Shown here: one piece after another, positions 46,735 through 55,498 of the stretch
Layout: the number at the start of each line of letters is the position of its first letter
Numbering within the stretch: the stretch's first letter is position 1
Assembly: GCF_039871655.1 (NCBI RefSeq)
Contig: NZ_JBDPLZ010000005.1
Coordinates: 620,001-684,000 of the forward strand
Source of the DNA: Actinocorallia sp039871655
Lineage (GTDB): Bacteria; Actinomycetota; Actinomycetes; Streptosporangiales; Streptosporangiaceae
Direction: 5' to 3'
Length of the DNA: 64,000 nt
Made by a program: the position numbers and the translations under genes
Notes under the pieces: generated by a model
Databases searched by the model: none
What the model was told of the DNA's origin: nothing
Seen by the model: only the letters and a program-made list of their open reading frames with translations

Positions 46735-47595
46735 ATGGGCGAAGAGCTGAGATTCGACGACTCCGGGCTCGGCGTCTGGGCCGAGGAGACCGAGTTCGAG
46801 GTCACCCGCGAGCGCATCGTCGAGTACGCGCGGGCCACCAACGACCCGATCCCGGCCCACCTGGCGGGCGACGTCGCGCCGCCCGTGTTCGCGATCGTCC
46901 CGGTCTTCGAGGCGCTCATGATGCCCGCCCTGGACGTCGTGCCGATCGAGCTGATCGGCCGCCTCGTCCACGGCGAGCAGGATTTCCACTTCCACCGCCT
47001 GATCCGCCCCGGCGACCGGCTCGTCTCGCGCGGCCGGATGATCGGCTACGAGGGCCTGCCCAACGGGACCCGCTCGACCATCCACGTCGAGTGCCGTGAC
47101 CAGGACGGCGAGCTGGTCAACGAGCAGTACGTCACCGCCTTCTTCCGCGGCTTCGACGCCGGGACGAAGAAGGGCGAGTCCGGCCCCGCGCACGCCTTCG
47201 ACGAGACGCTGCGCGGGCTGGCCCCCGTCCTGGAGACGTCCCAGCACCTCGACGCCGACCAGACCTTCAGGTACGCCCCGGCGGCGGGCGACCCGATGCC
47301 CATCCACCTGGACGAGCAGGTCGCCAAGGACGCCGGGCTGCCCGGGATCATCGCGCACGGCCTGTGCACGATGGCCTTCACCTCCTGGGCCGTGCTCACC
47401 GGGCTCGCGGACGGCGACGTCCACCGGCTGCGGCGGCTGGCCGTGCGCTTCGCCCGGGTCGTCCTGCCCGACTCCGACCTGACCACCCGGGTCTGGCGAG
47501 CCGCGACCTCGGGCGGCGTCACCTCTTACGCGTTCGAGACGTCCGTCGGCGGCGAGGTCGTCGTCAAGGACGGCCTCGCCGAGATCGTCCACTGA
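46735..47595 (+). CDS. MaoC-like enoyl-CoA hydratase (double hot-dog)
   Basis: R-specific hydratase (286 aa) with two hot-dog domains. The N-terminal half (about 5-135) is the MaoC_dehydrat_N-like cap (ATNDPIPAHLAGDVAPPVFA). The C-terminal half carries the hydratase-2 motif AAGDPMPIHLDEQVAKDAGL with catalytic Asp and His and the following PGIIAHGLCTMAFTSWAV. It adds water to trans-2-enoyl-CoA to give (R)-3-hydroxyacyl-CoA, as in peroxisomal MFE-2. The start is two bases after the SRPBCC stop, and the downstream SDR would oxidise the product. Confidence 0.9.
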   Translation: MGEELRFDDSGLGVWAEETEFEVTRERIVEYARATNDPIPAHLAGDVAPPVFAIVPVFEALMMPALDVVPIELIGRLVHGEQDFHFHRLIRPGDRLVSRGRMIGYEGLPNGTRSTIHVECRDQDGELVNEQYVTAFFRGFDAGTKKGESGPAHAFDETLRGLAPVLETSQHLDADQTFRYAPAAGDPMPIHLDEQVAKDAGLPGIIAHGLCTMAFTSWAVLTGLADGDVHRLRRLAVRFARVVLPDSDLTTRVWRAATSGGVTSYAFETSVGGEVVVKDGLAEIVH

Positions 47596-47621
47596 CCACC
47601 ATCGGAAAGGCAGGCAGGCAC

Positions 47622-48506
47622 ATGGGTGCACTGGAAGGACGCGTCGCGGTCATCACCGGCGCGGGCCGCGGGATCGGACGCGAGCACGCGCTGCTGTTCG
47701 CCCGCGAGGGAGCCGCGGTGGTCGTCAACGACCTCGGCGGCGGCAACGACGGCAGCGGCGCGGACAGCGGGCCCGCGCACGAGGTCGTGGAGGAGATCCG
47801 GGCCCTCGGGGGCAGGGCCGTGGCCGACGGCGGGAACGTCGCAGACTGGTCGGACGCCCGGGCACTGGTCGACCGGGCCGTCGCGGAGTTCGGACGGCTG
47901 GACGTGGTCGTCAACAACGCGGGCATCCTGCGGGACGGCTTTCTCGCCGGGCTCGAGGAATCCCAGTGGGACGCGGTGATCGCCGTCCACCTGAAGGGGC
48001 ACGCGGCGGTGCTCCACCACGCCGCCGCGTACTGGAAGGCCGAATCCAAGGCCGGGAGGCAGCCGAACGCCTCGGTCGTCAACACCGCCTCGGCGTCCGG
48101 CCTGACCCTGCCGAACGCCGGGCAGGCCAATTACGGCGCGGCCAAGGCGGGCATCGCGGCGCTGACCCTGGTCGCCGCGGACGAACTGGAACGCTACGGG
48201 GTGCGGGTCAACGCCATCGCGCCGATCGCGCGCACCCGGCTGACCCTGGCCACCCCGGGCATGGGCGCGATCTTCGCGCAGGAGGTGGCCGAAGGCGAGT
48301 TCGACGCCTTCTCCCCGGCGAACATCGCGCCGCTCGTCGCCTACCTCGCCACCGAGAAATGCCCGCACACCGGGCAGGTCTTCGCGGTGCAGGGCGGCTC
48401 CATCCAGCGGCTGGCCGGCTGGTCCGTCGCGGCCACCGCCGAGACCGACCGGCCCTGGACCGTCGACGAGGTCCGGCGCGGGCTCGCCGAATGGGCGTGG
48501 TCGTGA
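47622..48506 (+). CDS. Short-chain dehydrogenase, probable (R)-3-hydroxyacyl-CoA dehydrogenase
   Basis: SDR of 294 aa resembling the dehydrogenase unit of MFE-2 (17-beta-HSD4). Motifs are TGAGRGIGREHALLFAREGA, VVNDLGGGNDGSG (typical of this subgroup), NNAGILRDG, Ser in VVNTASASGL, YxxxK in YGAAKAG and the late VFAVQGGSIQRL. It follows the MaoC-like gene, so hydratase and dehydrogenase are present as separate proteins of the MFE-2 route. Its stop overlaps the acyl-CoA dehydrogenase ATG as TGATG. Confidence 0.9.
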   Translation: MGALEGRVAVITGAGRGIGREHALLFAREGAAVVVNDLGGGNDGSGADSGPAHEVVEEIRALGGRAVADGGNVADWSDARALVDRAVAEFGRLDVVVNNAGILRDGFLAGLEESQWDAVIAVHLKGHAAVLHHAAAYWKAESKAGRQPNASVVNTASASGLTLPNAGQANYGAAKAGIAALTLVAADELERYGVRVNAIAPIARTRLTLATPGMGAIFAQEVAEGEFDAFSPANIAPLVAYLATEKCPHTGQVFAVQGGSIQRLAGWSVAATAETDRPWTVDEVRRGLAEWAWS

Positions 48507-49738
48507 TGCTCGAATGGTCCGAGAGCGACCTCCTGGTCCGCGACACCGTCCGGGAGTACCTGGAGAAGGAGGTGCGTCCGCGGCTCGACGAACTCGAACA
48601 CGGCGACCTGCCGCCCTACGACCTCATCCGGGGGCTGTGGCGCTCCTTCGGCATCGACGCCCTGGCCCGTGAGACGTTCGCCGGGATGCTCGCGGCCGAA
48701 CGCTCCCGGAGCCGGGGTGAGCGGAGGACCGGGGGCCCGACCGGGATCGGCGGCGCCGAACAGGCGGGCATGATCATGCTCGCGGTCGCCGAGATCTGCC
48801 GGATGTCGATGGGCATGGTCTCGACGGTCGGCGTCAGCCTCGGGCTCTGCGCGGGGACGATCATGTCGCGCGGCACTCCGGAGCAGAAGGAACGCTGGCT
48901 GCTGGATCTGCTCACCTTCGACAAGGTCGGCGCGTGGGCCATCACCGAGCCCGACGCGGGCTCGGACGCCTTCGGCGGCATGAAGACCACCGTCACCCCC
49001 CGCGGCGACGGCTACCTGCTCAAGGGGCAGAAGACCTTCATCACCAACGGCCCCGACGCCGACACGCTCGTCGTCTACGCCAAGCTCGACGACGGCACCG
49101 GGGTTCCTCCGCGCGGCCGCCCGGTCCTGGCCTTCGTTCTGGACCGGGGCATGGACGGACTCACCCAGTCCCGGCCGTTCCGCAAGATGGGCATGCACTC
49201 CTCCCGCACCGGCGCGCTGTTCTTCGACGACGTCTTCCTGGAGCCCGATCGGCTGCTGGGAGGCATCGGCGGGCTCTCGGACGGACGTGCGAGCGCCCGC
49301 GCGAACTTCACGATGGAACGCCTGGGCGTGGGGGCGATGTCCCTGGGCGTCATCGAGGAGTGCCTGCGTCTGTCGGTCGACTACGCCAGGACCCGCGAGC
49401 TGTGGGGCCAGAAGATCGCCGAATTCCAGCTCATCCAGCTCAAACTGGCCAGGATGGAGGTGGCTCGCCTCAACGTCCAGAACATGGTCTTCCGCGCCGT
49501 CGAACAGCTCCGCGCGGGCCGGCAGCCCACCCTCGCGGAAGCCTCCGCGGTCAAGCTCTACTGCTCCGAGGCAGCCGCCGAGGTGGCCATGGAAGCCGTC
49601 CAGCTCTTCGGCGGAAACGGCTACATGTCCGAATACCGGGTCGAGCAGCTGGCCCGCGACGCCAAATCTCTGATGATCTACGCGGGGAGCAACGAAGTCC
49701 AGGTGACCCACATCGCCAAGGACCTCCTGACCCGCTGA
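48506..49738 (+). CDS. Acyl-CoA dehydrogenase with IVD/LCAD-type catalytic glutamate
   Basis: FAD-dependent acyl-CoA dehydrogenase (410 aa) that introduces the 2,3-double bond. Signature segments are GAWAITEPDAGSDAFGGMKT, GYLLKGQKTFITNGPDADT, QLFGGNGYMSEYRVEQLARD. At the usual MCAD catalytic position there is alanine (A393 in IYAGSNEVQ). E271 in NFTMERLGVGAM is instead positioned like the catalytic Glu of isovaleryl- and long-chain enzymes, which suggests branched or long substrates. Last gene of the second unit; ATG 48506 is coupled to the SDR stop, and GTG 48503 is the alternative. A hairpin terminator follows. Confidence 0.92.
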   Translation: MLEWSESDLLVRDTVREYLEKEVRPRLDELEHGDLPPYDLIRGLWRSFGIDALARETFAGMLAAERSRSRGERRTGGPTGIGGAEQAGMIMLAVAEICRMSMGMVSTVGVSLGLCAGTIMSRGTPEQKERWLLDLLTFDKVGAWAITEPDAGSDAFGGMKTTVTPRGDGYLLKGQKTFITNGPDADTLVVYAKLDDGTGVPPRGRPVLAFVLDRGMDGLTQSRPFRKMGMHSSRTGALFFDDVFLEPDRLLGGIGGLSDGRASARANFTMERLGVGAMSLGVIEECLRLSVDYARTRELWGQKIAEFQLIQLKLARMEVARLNVQNMVFRAVEQLRAGRQPTLAEASAVKLYCSEAAAEVAMEAVQLFGGNGYMSEYRVEQLARDAKSLMIYAGSNEVQVTHIAKDLLTR

Positions 49739-49746
49739 TCCGCCCC

Positions 49747-49776
49747 GGCCGCGCGGTAGCGCACTACCGCGCGGCC
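49747..49776 (+). terminator. Hairpin terminator after the catabolic operon
   Basis: A perfect 13-bp inverted repeat (49747-49759 and 49764-49776) with a 4-base loop starts 8 bases after the acyl-CoA dehydrogenase stop. Confidence 0.85.
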
Positions 49777-49952
49777 GACCGGAGTCCGCTGTGCGTGATC
49801 TCGCTCCCATCACGGACGAAGCGGGCCCGGGGAAGCATGGCATCCGGCTTTTCAGGAGAGGAGGGATCTGGGAGATCGCCTCGCTCGTTGGGAGGAGACC
49901 GCCGGATCGATCAGCGGTGACCGCCGGAACGGGCAGCGGGTAGGAGGACGGG

Positions 49953-50966
49953 ATGGAGATTTCGGCACTCGGATGGGGTCTGACGATCGGTTTCATCGCC
50001 GCCCTGTTCGTCCTGGACCTGGGGCTGGGCGTGCTGCGGCCGCACCACGTGGGGTTCAAGGAGGCGGCGGCCTGGTCGACGTTCTACATCCTGGTGGCCC
50101 TCGGGTTCGGCGTGGTGCTGGCGAGCCAGGTCGGGTGGGACTACGGCGGGCAGTACTTCGCCGGGTACATCGTCGAGAAGAGCCTGTCGGTCGACAACCT
50201 CTTCGTCTTCGTGATCATCATGTCGACGTTCGCGGTGCCCGACCGGCTCAAGCAGGAGGCCCTGACGTTCGGGATCCTGCTGGCGCTGCTGCTGCGGGCC
50301 GTCCTCATCGCGCTGGGCGCGGCGCTGCTGTCGCTGTTCTCCTTCATGTTCCTGCTGTTCGGGCTGCTGCTGCTGTGGACGGCCGTGCAGCTCTTCCGGC
50401 ACCGCAACGAGGACCCGAACATCGAGGACAACCTGCTGGTGCGGGCCTCCCGGAGGTTCCTGCCCGTCACCGACGAGTACGTGGGCGGGCGCCTGATCGC
50501 CAACATCGAGGGCCGGAAGGTGGTGACGCCGCTGTTCGTCGTCCTGGTCGCCATCGGGGGCACGGACATCCTGTTCGCGCTCGACTCCATCCCGGCGGTG
50601 TTCGGCGTGACGCAGGAGGCCTACATCGTCTTCGTGGCCAACGCGTTCGCGCTGCTCGGCCTGCGGGCGCTGTTCTTCCTCGTGACCGACCTGCTGGACC
50701 GGCTGGTGTACCTGTCGACGGGCCTGTCGCTGATCCTGGCGTTCATCGGCGTGAAGCTGGTCCTGCACTGGGCCCACGACCTCAGCGACGCGGTCCCGGT
50801 CATCACGACGCCGTTCTCGCTGGGCGTCATCGGGGTGATCCTCCTCGTCACGACGGTGGCCAGCCTCGTCAAGGTCCGCCTCGACCCGACGGCCCGCGCC
50901 CACGCCGGTACCGTCGTGGTGAGGCGCGCTCCGGGGGCCCGGGCCGAGGGTCAGGAGGAGGAGTGA
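49953..50966 (+). CDS. TerC/Alx-family membrane protein
   Basis: Integral membrane protein (337 aa) with about nine helices. The family's conserved acidic membrane motifs are present: GYIVEKSLSVDNLFVFVIIM in the first half and TDILFALDSIPAVFGVTQE in the second. TerC/Alx proteins are implicated in manganese export, metal loading of secreted proteins and tellurite resistance. GGAGG 7 bases before ATG 49953 supports the start. The 176-base leader after the terminator is longer than needed, so it may hold regulation. Its last 16 bases overlap the convergent GH65 gene. Confidence 0.9.
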   Translation: MEISALGWGLTIGFIAALFVLDLGLGVLRPHHVGFKEAAAWSTFYILVALGFGVVLASQVGWDYGGQYFAGYIVEKSLSVDNLFVFVIIMSTFAVPDRLKQEALTFGILLALLLRAVLIALGAALLSLFSFMFLLFGLLLLWTAVQLFRHRNEDPNIEDNLLVRASRRFLPVTDEYVGGRLIANIEGRKVVTPLFVVLVAIGGTDILFALDSIPAVFGVTQEAYIVFVANAFALLGLRALFFLVTDLLDRLVYLSTGLSLILAFIGVKLVLHWAHDLSDAVPVITTPFSLGVIGVILLVTTVASLVKVRLDPTARAHAGTVVVRRAPGARAEGQEEE

Positions 50967-53410
50967 GGCGGCTTCTCGGATAGCTGGTGGAGGATGCGGT
51001 CGCCGCCGCCCAGCACGTGCTTCCGCCCGTCCAGGACGATGTCGACGGGGGCGGCGGCGCCCGGCTTCGCCTGCACCAGCACCTGGTCGTGGCTGATCTG
51101 GAAGTGCAGCCAGTGGCCCCGGTAGCGCAGGTCGAAGTCCAGCCACTTGAGGGTGTCGGGCAGGCAGGGGTGCAGCCGCAGCGCGTCGGCCCGGGTCTCC
51201 AGTCCGGTGTAGCAGCGCTGGAGGATGTCCACGGTCCCGGCCATCGCGCCCAGGTGGATCCCCTCCCGGGTGGTGCCGCCCTGGGTGTCGGCGAGGTCCG
51301 CGGAGAGCGCCTCGCGCAGCAGCGCCCAGGAGTCCTGGCGGTTGCCGCGGGACATCACCCAGGAGTGCACGACCCGGCTGAGCGTGGAGCCGTGGGTGGT
51401 GCGGGCCTGGTAGTAGGCCACCGTCTCGGGGATGGTCTCCGGGTCGAAGCCGTAGCCGAGCCGCTCCAGGATCGCGGTGAGCTCCTCGGCGCTCAGCAGG
51501 TAGAAGAGCATCAGCACGTCGGCCTGCTTGGACGCCTTGTAGCAGTTGGTGGAGTCCTCCTCGGCCTCCAGGATGAGGTCGAGCCTCCCGAGGTCGCCGT
51601 ACCGGGCGAGGTAGGAGTCCCAGTCCAGTTCCTTCAGCTCGGCGTAGCCCTCGAACTGGCCGATCAGCCCGCCGGGCAGGAACGGCACGTGCAGCCTGCG
51701 GCTGATGCGGTCCCACTGCTCGAGCTCGTCCGGGGTGACGCCCAGCCGCTGCCACAGGTCCTCGGTGTGGTGCCCGCCGAGGATCTTGTGCGCCTCCCTG
51801 ACGCGGGCGAGCGTCCAGGCGGTCATGATGTTGACGTAGGCGTTGTCGTCCAGGCCGCCGCCGGGGCGGTCGGGGTGGCCGTCGTGGAACTCGTCCGGCC
51901 CCATCACGCCGCGCAGGTGGTAGCGGTCGTCCCGGGGGTCGTGTTCGGCGAGGGACGACCAGAAGCGGGCGATCTCGACGAGGAGTTCGGCGCCGTAGGC
52001 GGCGAGGAAGTCGACGTCGGCGGTGACCTGATAGTAGAGCCAGATGTTGTAGGCCACCGCGAGGTTGATGTGGTACTGCCGCCGCGAGTTGTCGGGCATC
52101 CAGCGTTTCGACCTGGGGTTGAAGAACTGCCGGGGCGTCTCCTCCCGCCCGTCGCTCCCGCTCTGCCAGGGGAAGAGGGCCCCGGCCGCCCCGGCCTCGC
52201 GGGCCAGGCGCCGGGCCTGGGGGAGGCGGCGGTAGCGGTACAGCAGCAGGGCCCTGGTCAGTTCCGGCATCCGCAGGTTGAGGATCGGGAAGACGAACAG
52301 CTCGTCCCAGAAGATGTGCCCCCGGTAGCCCTCACCGTGCAGGCCCCGCGCCGGGACGCCCACGTCGAGGTCGGCGGTGTTGCGTGACAGGGTCTGCGCG
52401 ACGTGGAAGACGTGGAGGTTGAGGGCGCGCCGCTCGGCCGTCCCGTCGTCGCCCTGGAAGGACAGGTGGAAGCGCTTCCAGAGGTGTTCCCAAGCCAGGA
52501 CGTGCGCGTCGCGCAGCGACTCGAAGCCCGGGGCGTCGGCGAGTTCGTCGCGGGCCGCCTCCAGCGGCTCGGAGATGGCCTTGTCCCGCGAGGTGAAGAC
52601 CGTGACGGTCTTGTCGACCGTCACGGGGGCGCCTGACGAGATGGTGAGACGCAGCTCGTTCCCCACATGGCGGGGGCCTTGGAGGGGCTTGGAGATCGCG
52701 ATGACGGGCTGGTTCTCCCGGTGCAGCAGGGTCCGCGCGGCCTGGGCGACGCAGACGTCGGACTGGTTGGTCTCGCAGGCCAGCCAGTACGTGTCGCCGT
52801 GGTGGCCCATGGTGGGTTCGTTGAGGTGTTCCTTGGCCAGCGCGGAGAACTCGGCGACGTTGTCGTTGCGGACCTCTCCGTCCAGCAGGCTGCGGACGCG
52901 GATCGTCCCTTTCCAGTTCAGCGGGGTGATGGTGGTGCGCAGAGCCGCCACGTGGGGCCGGTCCAGCGAGACCAGCCGCTCCTGCTGGAGGCGGGTGTGG
53001 CGCTGCTCGGGGTCGCGGACGACCACCTCCCGCAGGAGGATGCCGCGCTGCATGTCCAGCACTTCATGCCGGTGTTCGACCTTGTAGCCGTCGGGGGTGA
53101 ACCAGGCTCCGTCCTCGGGCCGGAAGGTGACGGGCAGCCAGTTCGTGACGTTGACGATGCTCTCGTCGCTCCTGACATGCCCGTCCACCTCCGAGGTGAG
53201 CCGGTTGTAGACGCCGGCGACGTAGGTGGCGGGGTAGCGGATGCCGTCGGCGGAGGCCTCCGGTGCCGCGCCCCGCGTGGCCAGGTAGCCGTTGCCGAGG
53301 GTCAGCAGCGCCTCCCGGGTCGCATCATCGGTCGGGTCGGCCTCGGTGTAGGAGAGCAGCCACTGGCCGGCCGGTATCTCGCACAGGGAGCAGACGAGGT
53401 GGGTGGTCAT
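50951..53410 (-). CDS. Glycoside hydrolase family 65 protein (disaccharide phosphorylase)
   Basis: Cytoplasmic inverting phosphorylase of 819 aa, the typical GH65 length; relatives phosphorolyse trehalose, maltose or kojibiose to glucose-1-phosphate plus a sugar. Domain order is an N-terminal beta-sandwich (LTLGNGYLATRGAAPE), linker helices and the (alpha/alpha)6 barrel with GYRGHIFWDELFVFPILN, general acid E507 in GVMGPDEFHDG and the phosphate-site KQADVLMLFYLL and YYQARTTHGSTLS, then a C-terminal beta-sheet domain. Sugar specificity is not readable from sequence. It ends inside the terC 3' end on the other strand. Confidence 0.9.
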   Translation of the reverse strand: MTTHLVCSLCEIPAGQWLLSYTEADPTDDATREALLTLGNGYLATRGAAPEASADGIRYPATYVAGVYNRLTSEVDGHVRSDESIVNVTNWLPVTFRPEDGAWFTPDGYKVEHRHEVLDMQRGILLREVVVRDPEQRHTRLQQERLVSLDRPHVAALRTTITPLNWKGTIRVRSLLDGEVRNDNVAEFSALAKEHLNEPTMGHHGDTYWLACETNQSDVCVAQAARTLLHRENQPVIAISKPLQGPRHVGNELRLTISSGAPVTVDKTVTVFTSRDKAISEPLEAARDELADAPGFESLRDAHVLAWEHLWKRFHLSFQGDDGTAERRALNLHVFHVAQTLSRNTADLDVGVPARGLHGEGYRGHIFWDELFVFPILNLRMPELTRALLLYRYRRLPQARRLAREAGAAGALFPWQSGSDGREETPRQFFNPRSKRWMPDNSRRQYHINLAVAYNIWLYYQVTADVDFLAAYGAELLVEIARFWSSLAEHDPRDDRYHLRGVMGPDEFHDGHPDRPGGGLDDNAYVNIMTAWTLARVREAHKILGGHHTEDLWQRLGVTPDELEQWDRISRRLHVPFLPGGLIGQFEGYAELKELDWDSYLARYGDLGRLDLILEAEEDSTNCYKASKQADVLMLFYLLSAEELTAILERLGYGFDPETIPETVAYYQARTTHGSTLSRVVHSWVMSRGNRQDSWALLREALSADLADTQGGTTREGIHLGAMAGTVDILQRCYTGLETRADALRLHPCLPDTLKWLDFDLRYRGHWLHFQISHDQVLVQAKPGAAAPVDIVLDGRKHVLGGGDRILHQLSEKPPHSSS

Positions 53411-53500
53411 GATGCCTACGCTGCCCTATGACAGCCTTGGTCAAAACCGGACTTACCTCACTGGTTCGCCCGCCGATCGGCCCTTGGAGGCTCCCCCGGG

Positions 53501-54061
53501 TCAGCTCTTGCTGGAGCGGATGGCGTCCCGGATCCGGTCGGTGAGCGCCGTGACGGGGCCGAGCAGCAGGTTCTTGGTGGCGGACTCGGTGCCCGGATGC
53601 GGGTGGGTGGGCGCGGTGGCCTCGGCCGCCTTCACCGCGGTGACCAGTGTGCGCAGCTGGCTCGCGCCGAGGTGGTTGCGCAGCTGCGGGAACTCGTAGC
53701 GCTCCTCTGCGCGGGCGTGGGTGAGGACGGACATCCGCAGGCGGTCCAGCATCGACATGAAGTTCGGGTCGTCGGTGTCCATCTTCTCCAGCGTGGACAG
53801 CAGCTCCTTGGCCTTGGCCTCCTCCTTGAGCCGGTCTTCGACGAGCGCGGGGCCGTGGGGCAGGGCTCTGCGCGCCATCGGATGGACGATCTCCTCTTCG
53901 GCGGTCTCGTGGATGGCGAGCAGGCGCACCAGCTGCGCGAAGGACCGCTTTCTCTCCTCGCCCGAGCTCATCAGCGTCTGCATGAACAGGTGGCGGATCT
54001 GCGCGTGCTGCTCGACGAGCAGGTCGATGACGTCGGTGTGCTTGGTGGAGGTTTGGGCCAT
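53501..54061 (-). CDS. Hemerythrin-like HHE-domain protein
   Basis: A four-helix bundle protein (186 aa) predicted to bind a non-heme diiron centre. Ligand candidates follow the HHE pattern: His in LLVEQHAQIRHLF, His and Glu in AIHETAEEEIVHPMAR and His/Glu in LTHARAEERYEFPQL. Such proteins sense or scavenge oxygen or NO or protect against oxidative stress. The start ATG 54061 has GGAAGGA 8 bases upstream. It is divergent from a second probable diiron protein (54242), with a shared 180-base intergenic region. Confidence 0.87.
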   Translation of the reverse strand: MAQTSTKHTDVIDLLVEQHAQIRHLFMQTLMSSGEERKRSFAQLVRLLAIHETAEEEIVHPMARRALPHGPALVEDRLKEEAKAKELLSTLEKMDTDDPNFMSMLDRLRMSVLTHARAEERYEFPQLRNHLGASQLRTLVTAVKAAEATAPTHPHPGTESATKNLLLGPVTALTDRIRDAIRSSKS

Positions 54062-54241
54062 GTCGGTTCCTTCCAGGGTGTCGATGTTGTGGCCCTTACC
54101 CGACTTCCGCATGCCTATGACCTGTTGTGGGGTGAGAAAAGTAATGAAATCTTTATTGTTGTGAGACATGGTTGATGCGGGTAGGGGCGGGGTGAATCCA
54201 GCGATCCATGCCGATCGCAGCGCTCTGAAAGGAATGGTCAT

Positions 54242-55438
54242 ATGGCGTTCAATCCTCTCGAACACCGTGGAATCCCTTTGGAAAAGCAGGTGCGCAGCTG
54301 GCGTGAGCTGAACGTCGAACCGATCGATCCCGACAACTGCGACCCCTACACCCGGTGCCGCGTCATCACGATGAACGGCATCGAGGTCGAGGCCGTCATG
54401 TTCAGCCACCACCTCAACCGGGTCTGCGCGGACATGGAGGTCAAGCAGAGGCTCGCCGAGGTCCGCTACGTCGAGCAGCAGCAGCAGAAGGCGGTGAACT
54501 GGCTGCTCCCCGGCCAGGCCTCGGTGCTGGAGACCACGATCGCCTACGAGCAGGTGGCGGTGGACCTGACCGGCTGGGTCGCCCGCATGGAGCCCGACCC
54601 CTACCTGCGCCAGGCGTACGAGTTCGGGGTCCTGGAGGACTTCGACCATCTCTACCGGTACGCCAACCTCTTCGAGATGATCGAGCACCGCAAGGCCGAG
54701 GAGATCGTGGACGGCCTCACCGAGGTCATGCCGGGCCGCCCCACCGTCCAGCACCACCGGCACCCCGCCGACAACCTCAACGAGCCCTACGACCGCGAGT
54801 CGGCCGCCCCGCTGTCCAAGCTGCACGCGCTGACCATCATGGCGGCCGAGCAGCAGACCATGAACTTCTACATGAACGTGGGCCCCCAGTACATGGAGCC
54901 GATCGCCCGGCAGCTCTACCAGGAGATCGGGATGATCGAGGAGGAGCACGTCACCCACTACGAGTCGCTCGTCGACCCCGGCGAGACCTGGTGGGAACGG
55001 CTCGTCAACCACGAGTACAACGAGTGCTACCTGTACCACTCGTTCATGGAGACCGAGAGCGACCCCAAGATCAAGGCGATCTGGGAGCTGCACCTCAACA
55101 TGGAGCTCGCGCACCTGCACGCGGCCTGCGACCTGATGCGCACCTACGACGGGCGCGACCCGGAGAGCATCCTCGCCCCCGAACTGCCCGCGCCCGTCAC
55201 CTTCGAGCCCAACAAGCGGTTCATCCGCGACCTGCTGGCCAACCAGGTGGACCTCACCAAGCTCGGCACCGGCTACGTCTGGGAGGCGCACGAGCGCTTC
55301 GAGAAGATGCAGCGGGAGCTCATGGGCGGCCGCCCGCCCGCCAGCGAGGAGGTCATCACCGAGCACCGCGACCGCATGGGCGGCGACTACCGCATGGAGA
55401 CCGAGGGCCCCCACCCGATCGACCGGCTGCGCCAGTAG
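54242..55438 (+). CDS. Uncharacterised ferritin-like diiron protein
   Basis: A 398-residue cytoplasmic protein that I cannot place in a named family. The central part (about 85-245) looks like a ferritin-type four-helix bundle with two ligand sets: E103 with D133-x-x-H136 in LEDFDHLYRYAN, and E203 with E233-x-x-H236 in MIEEEHVTHYES. That is the Glu plus (E/D)xxH arrangement of diiron carboxylate proteins. A further helix ELAHLHAACDLMRTYDGRDP and a conserved-looking C-terminus follow. AAGGA is 9 bases before the ATG. Divergent from the hemerythrin-like gene. Oxidase, oxygenase or iron-storage roles are all possible. Confidence 0.72.
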   Translation: MAFNPLEHRGIPLEKQVRSWRELNVEPIDPDNCDPYTRCRVITMNGIEVEAVMFSHHLNRVCADMEVKQRLAEVRYVEQQQQKAVNWLLPGQASVLETTIAYEQVAVDLTGWVARMEPDPYLRQAYEFGVLEDFDHLYRYANLFEMIEHRKAEEIVDGLTEVMPGRPTVQHHRHPADNLNEPYDRESAAPLSKLHALTIMAAEQQTMNFYMNVGPQYMEPIARQLYQEIGMIEEEHVTHYESLVDPGETWWERLVNHEYNECYLYHSFMETESDPKIKAIWELHLNMELAHLHAACDLMRTYDGRDPESILAPELPAPVTFEPNKRFIRDLLANQVDLTKLGTGYVWEAHERFEKMQRELMGGRPPASEEVITEHRDRMGGDYRMETEGPHPIDRLRQ

Positions 55439-55456
55439 CGGACCCGGAGACCGAGC

Positions 55457-55486
55457 GCCGCCGCCTCCCTTCTCGGAGGCGGTGGC
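55457..55486. terminator. Bidirectional hairpin between convergent genes
   Basis: A 12-bp stem (55457-55468 and 55475-55486, one G-U pair) with a 6-base loop lies between the ferritin-like gene and the ABC-2 permease gene. Confidence 0.7.
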
Positions 55487-55498
55487 TCCGGGCGTCTC

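Noticed and set aside
49953..53410. TerC and GH65 as a functional pair because they overlap
   Set aside because: The genes are convergent and overlap only by 16 bases at their 3' ends, which gives no evidence of shared expression or function.
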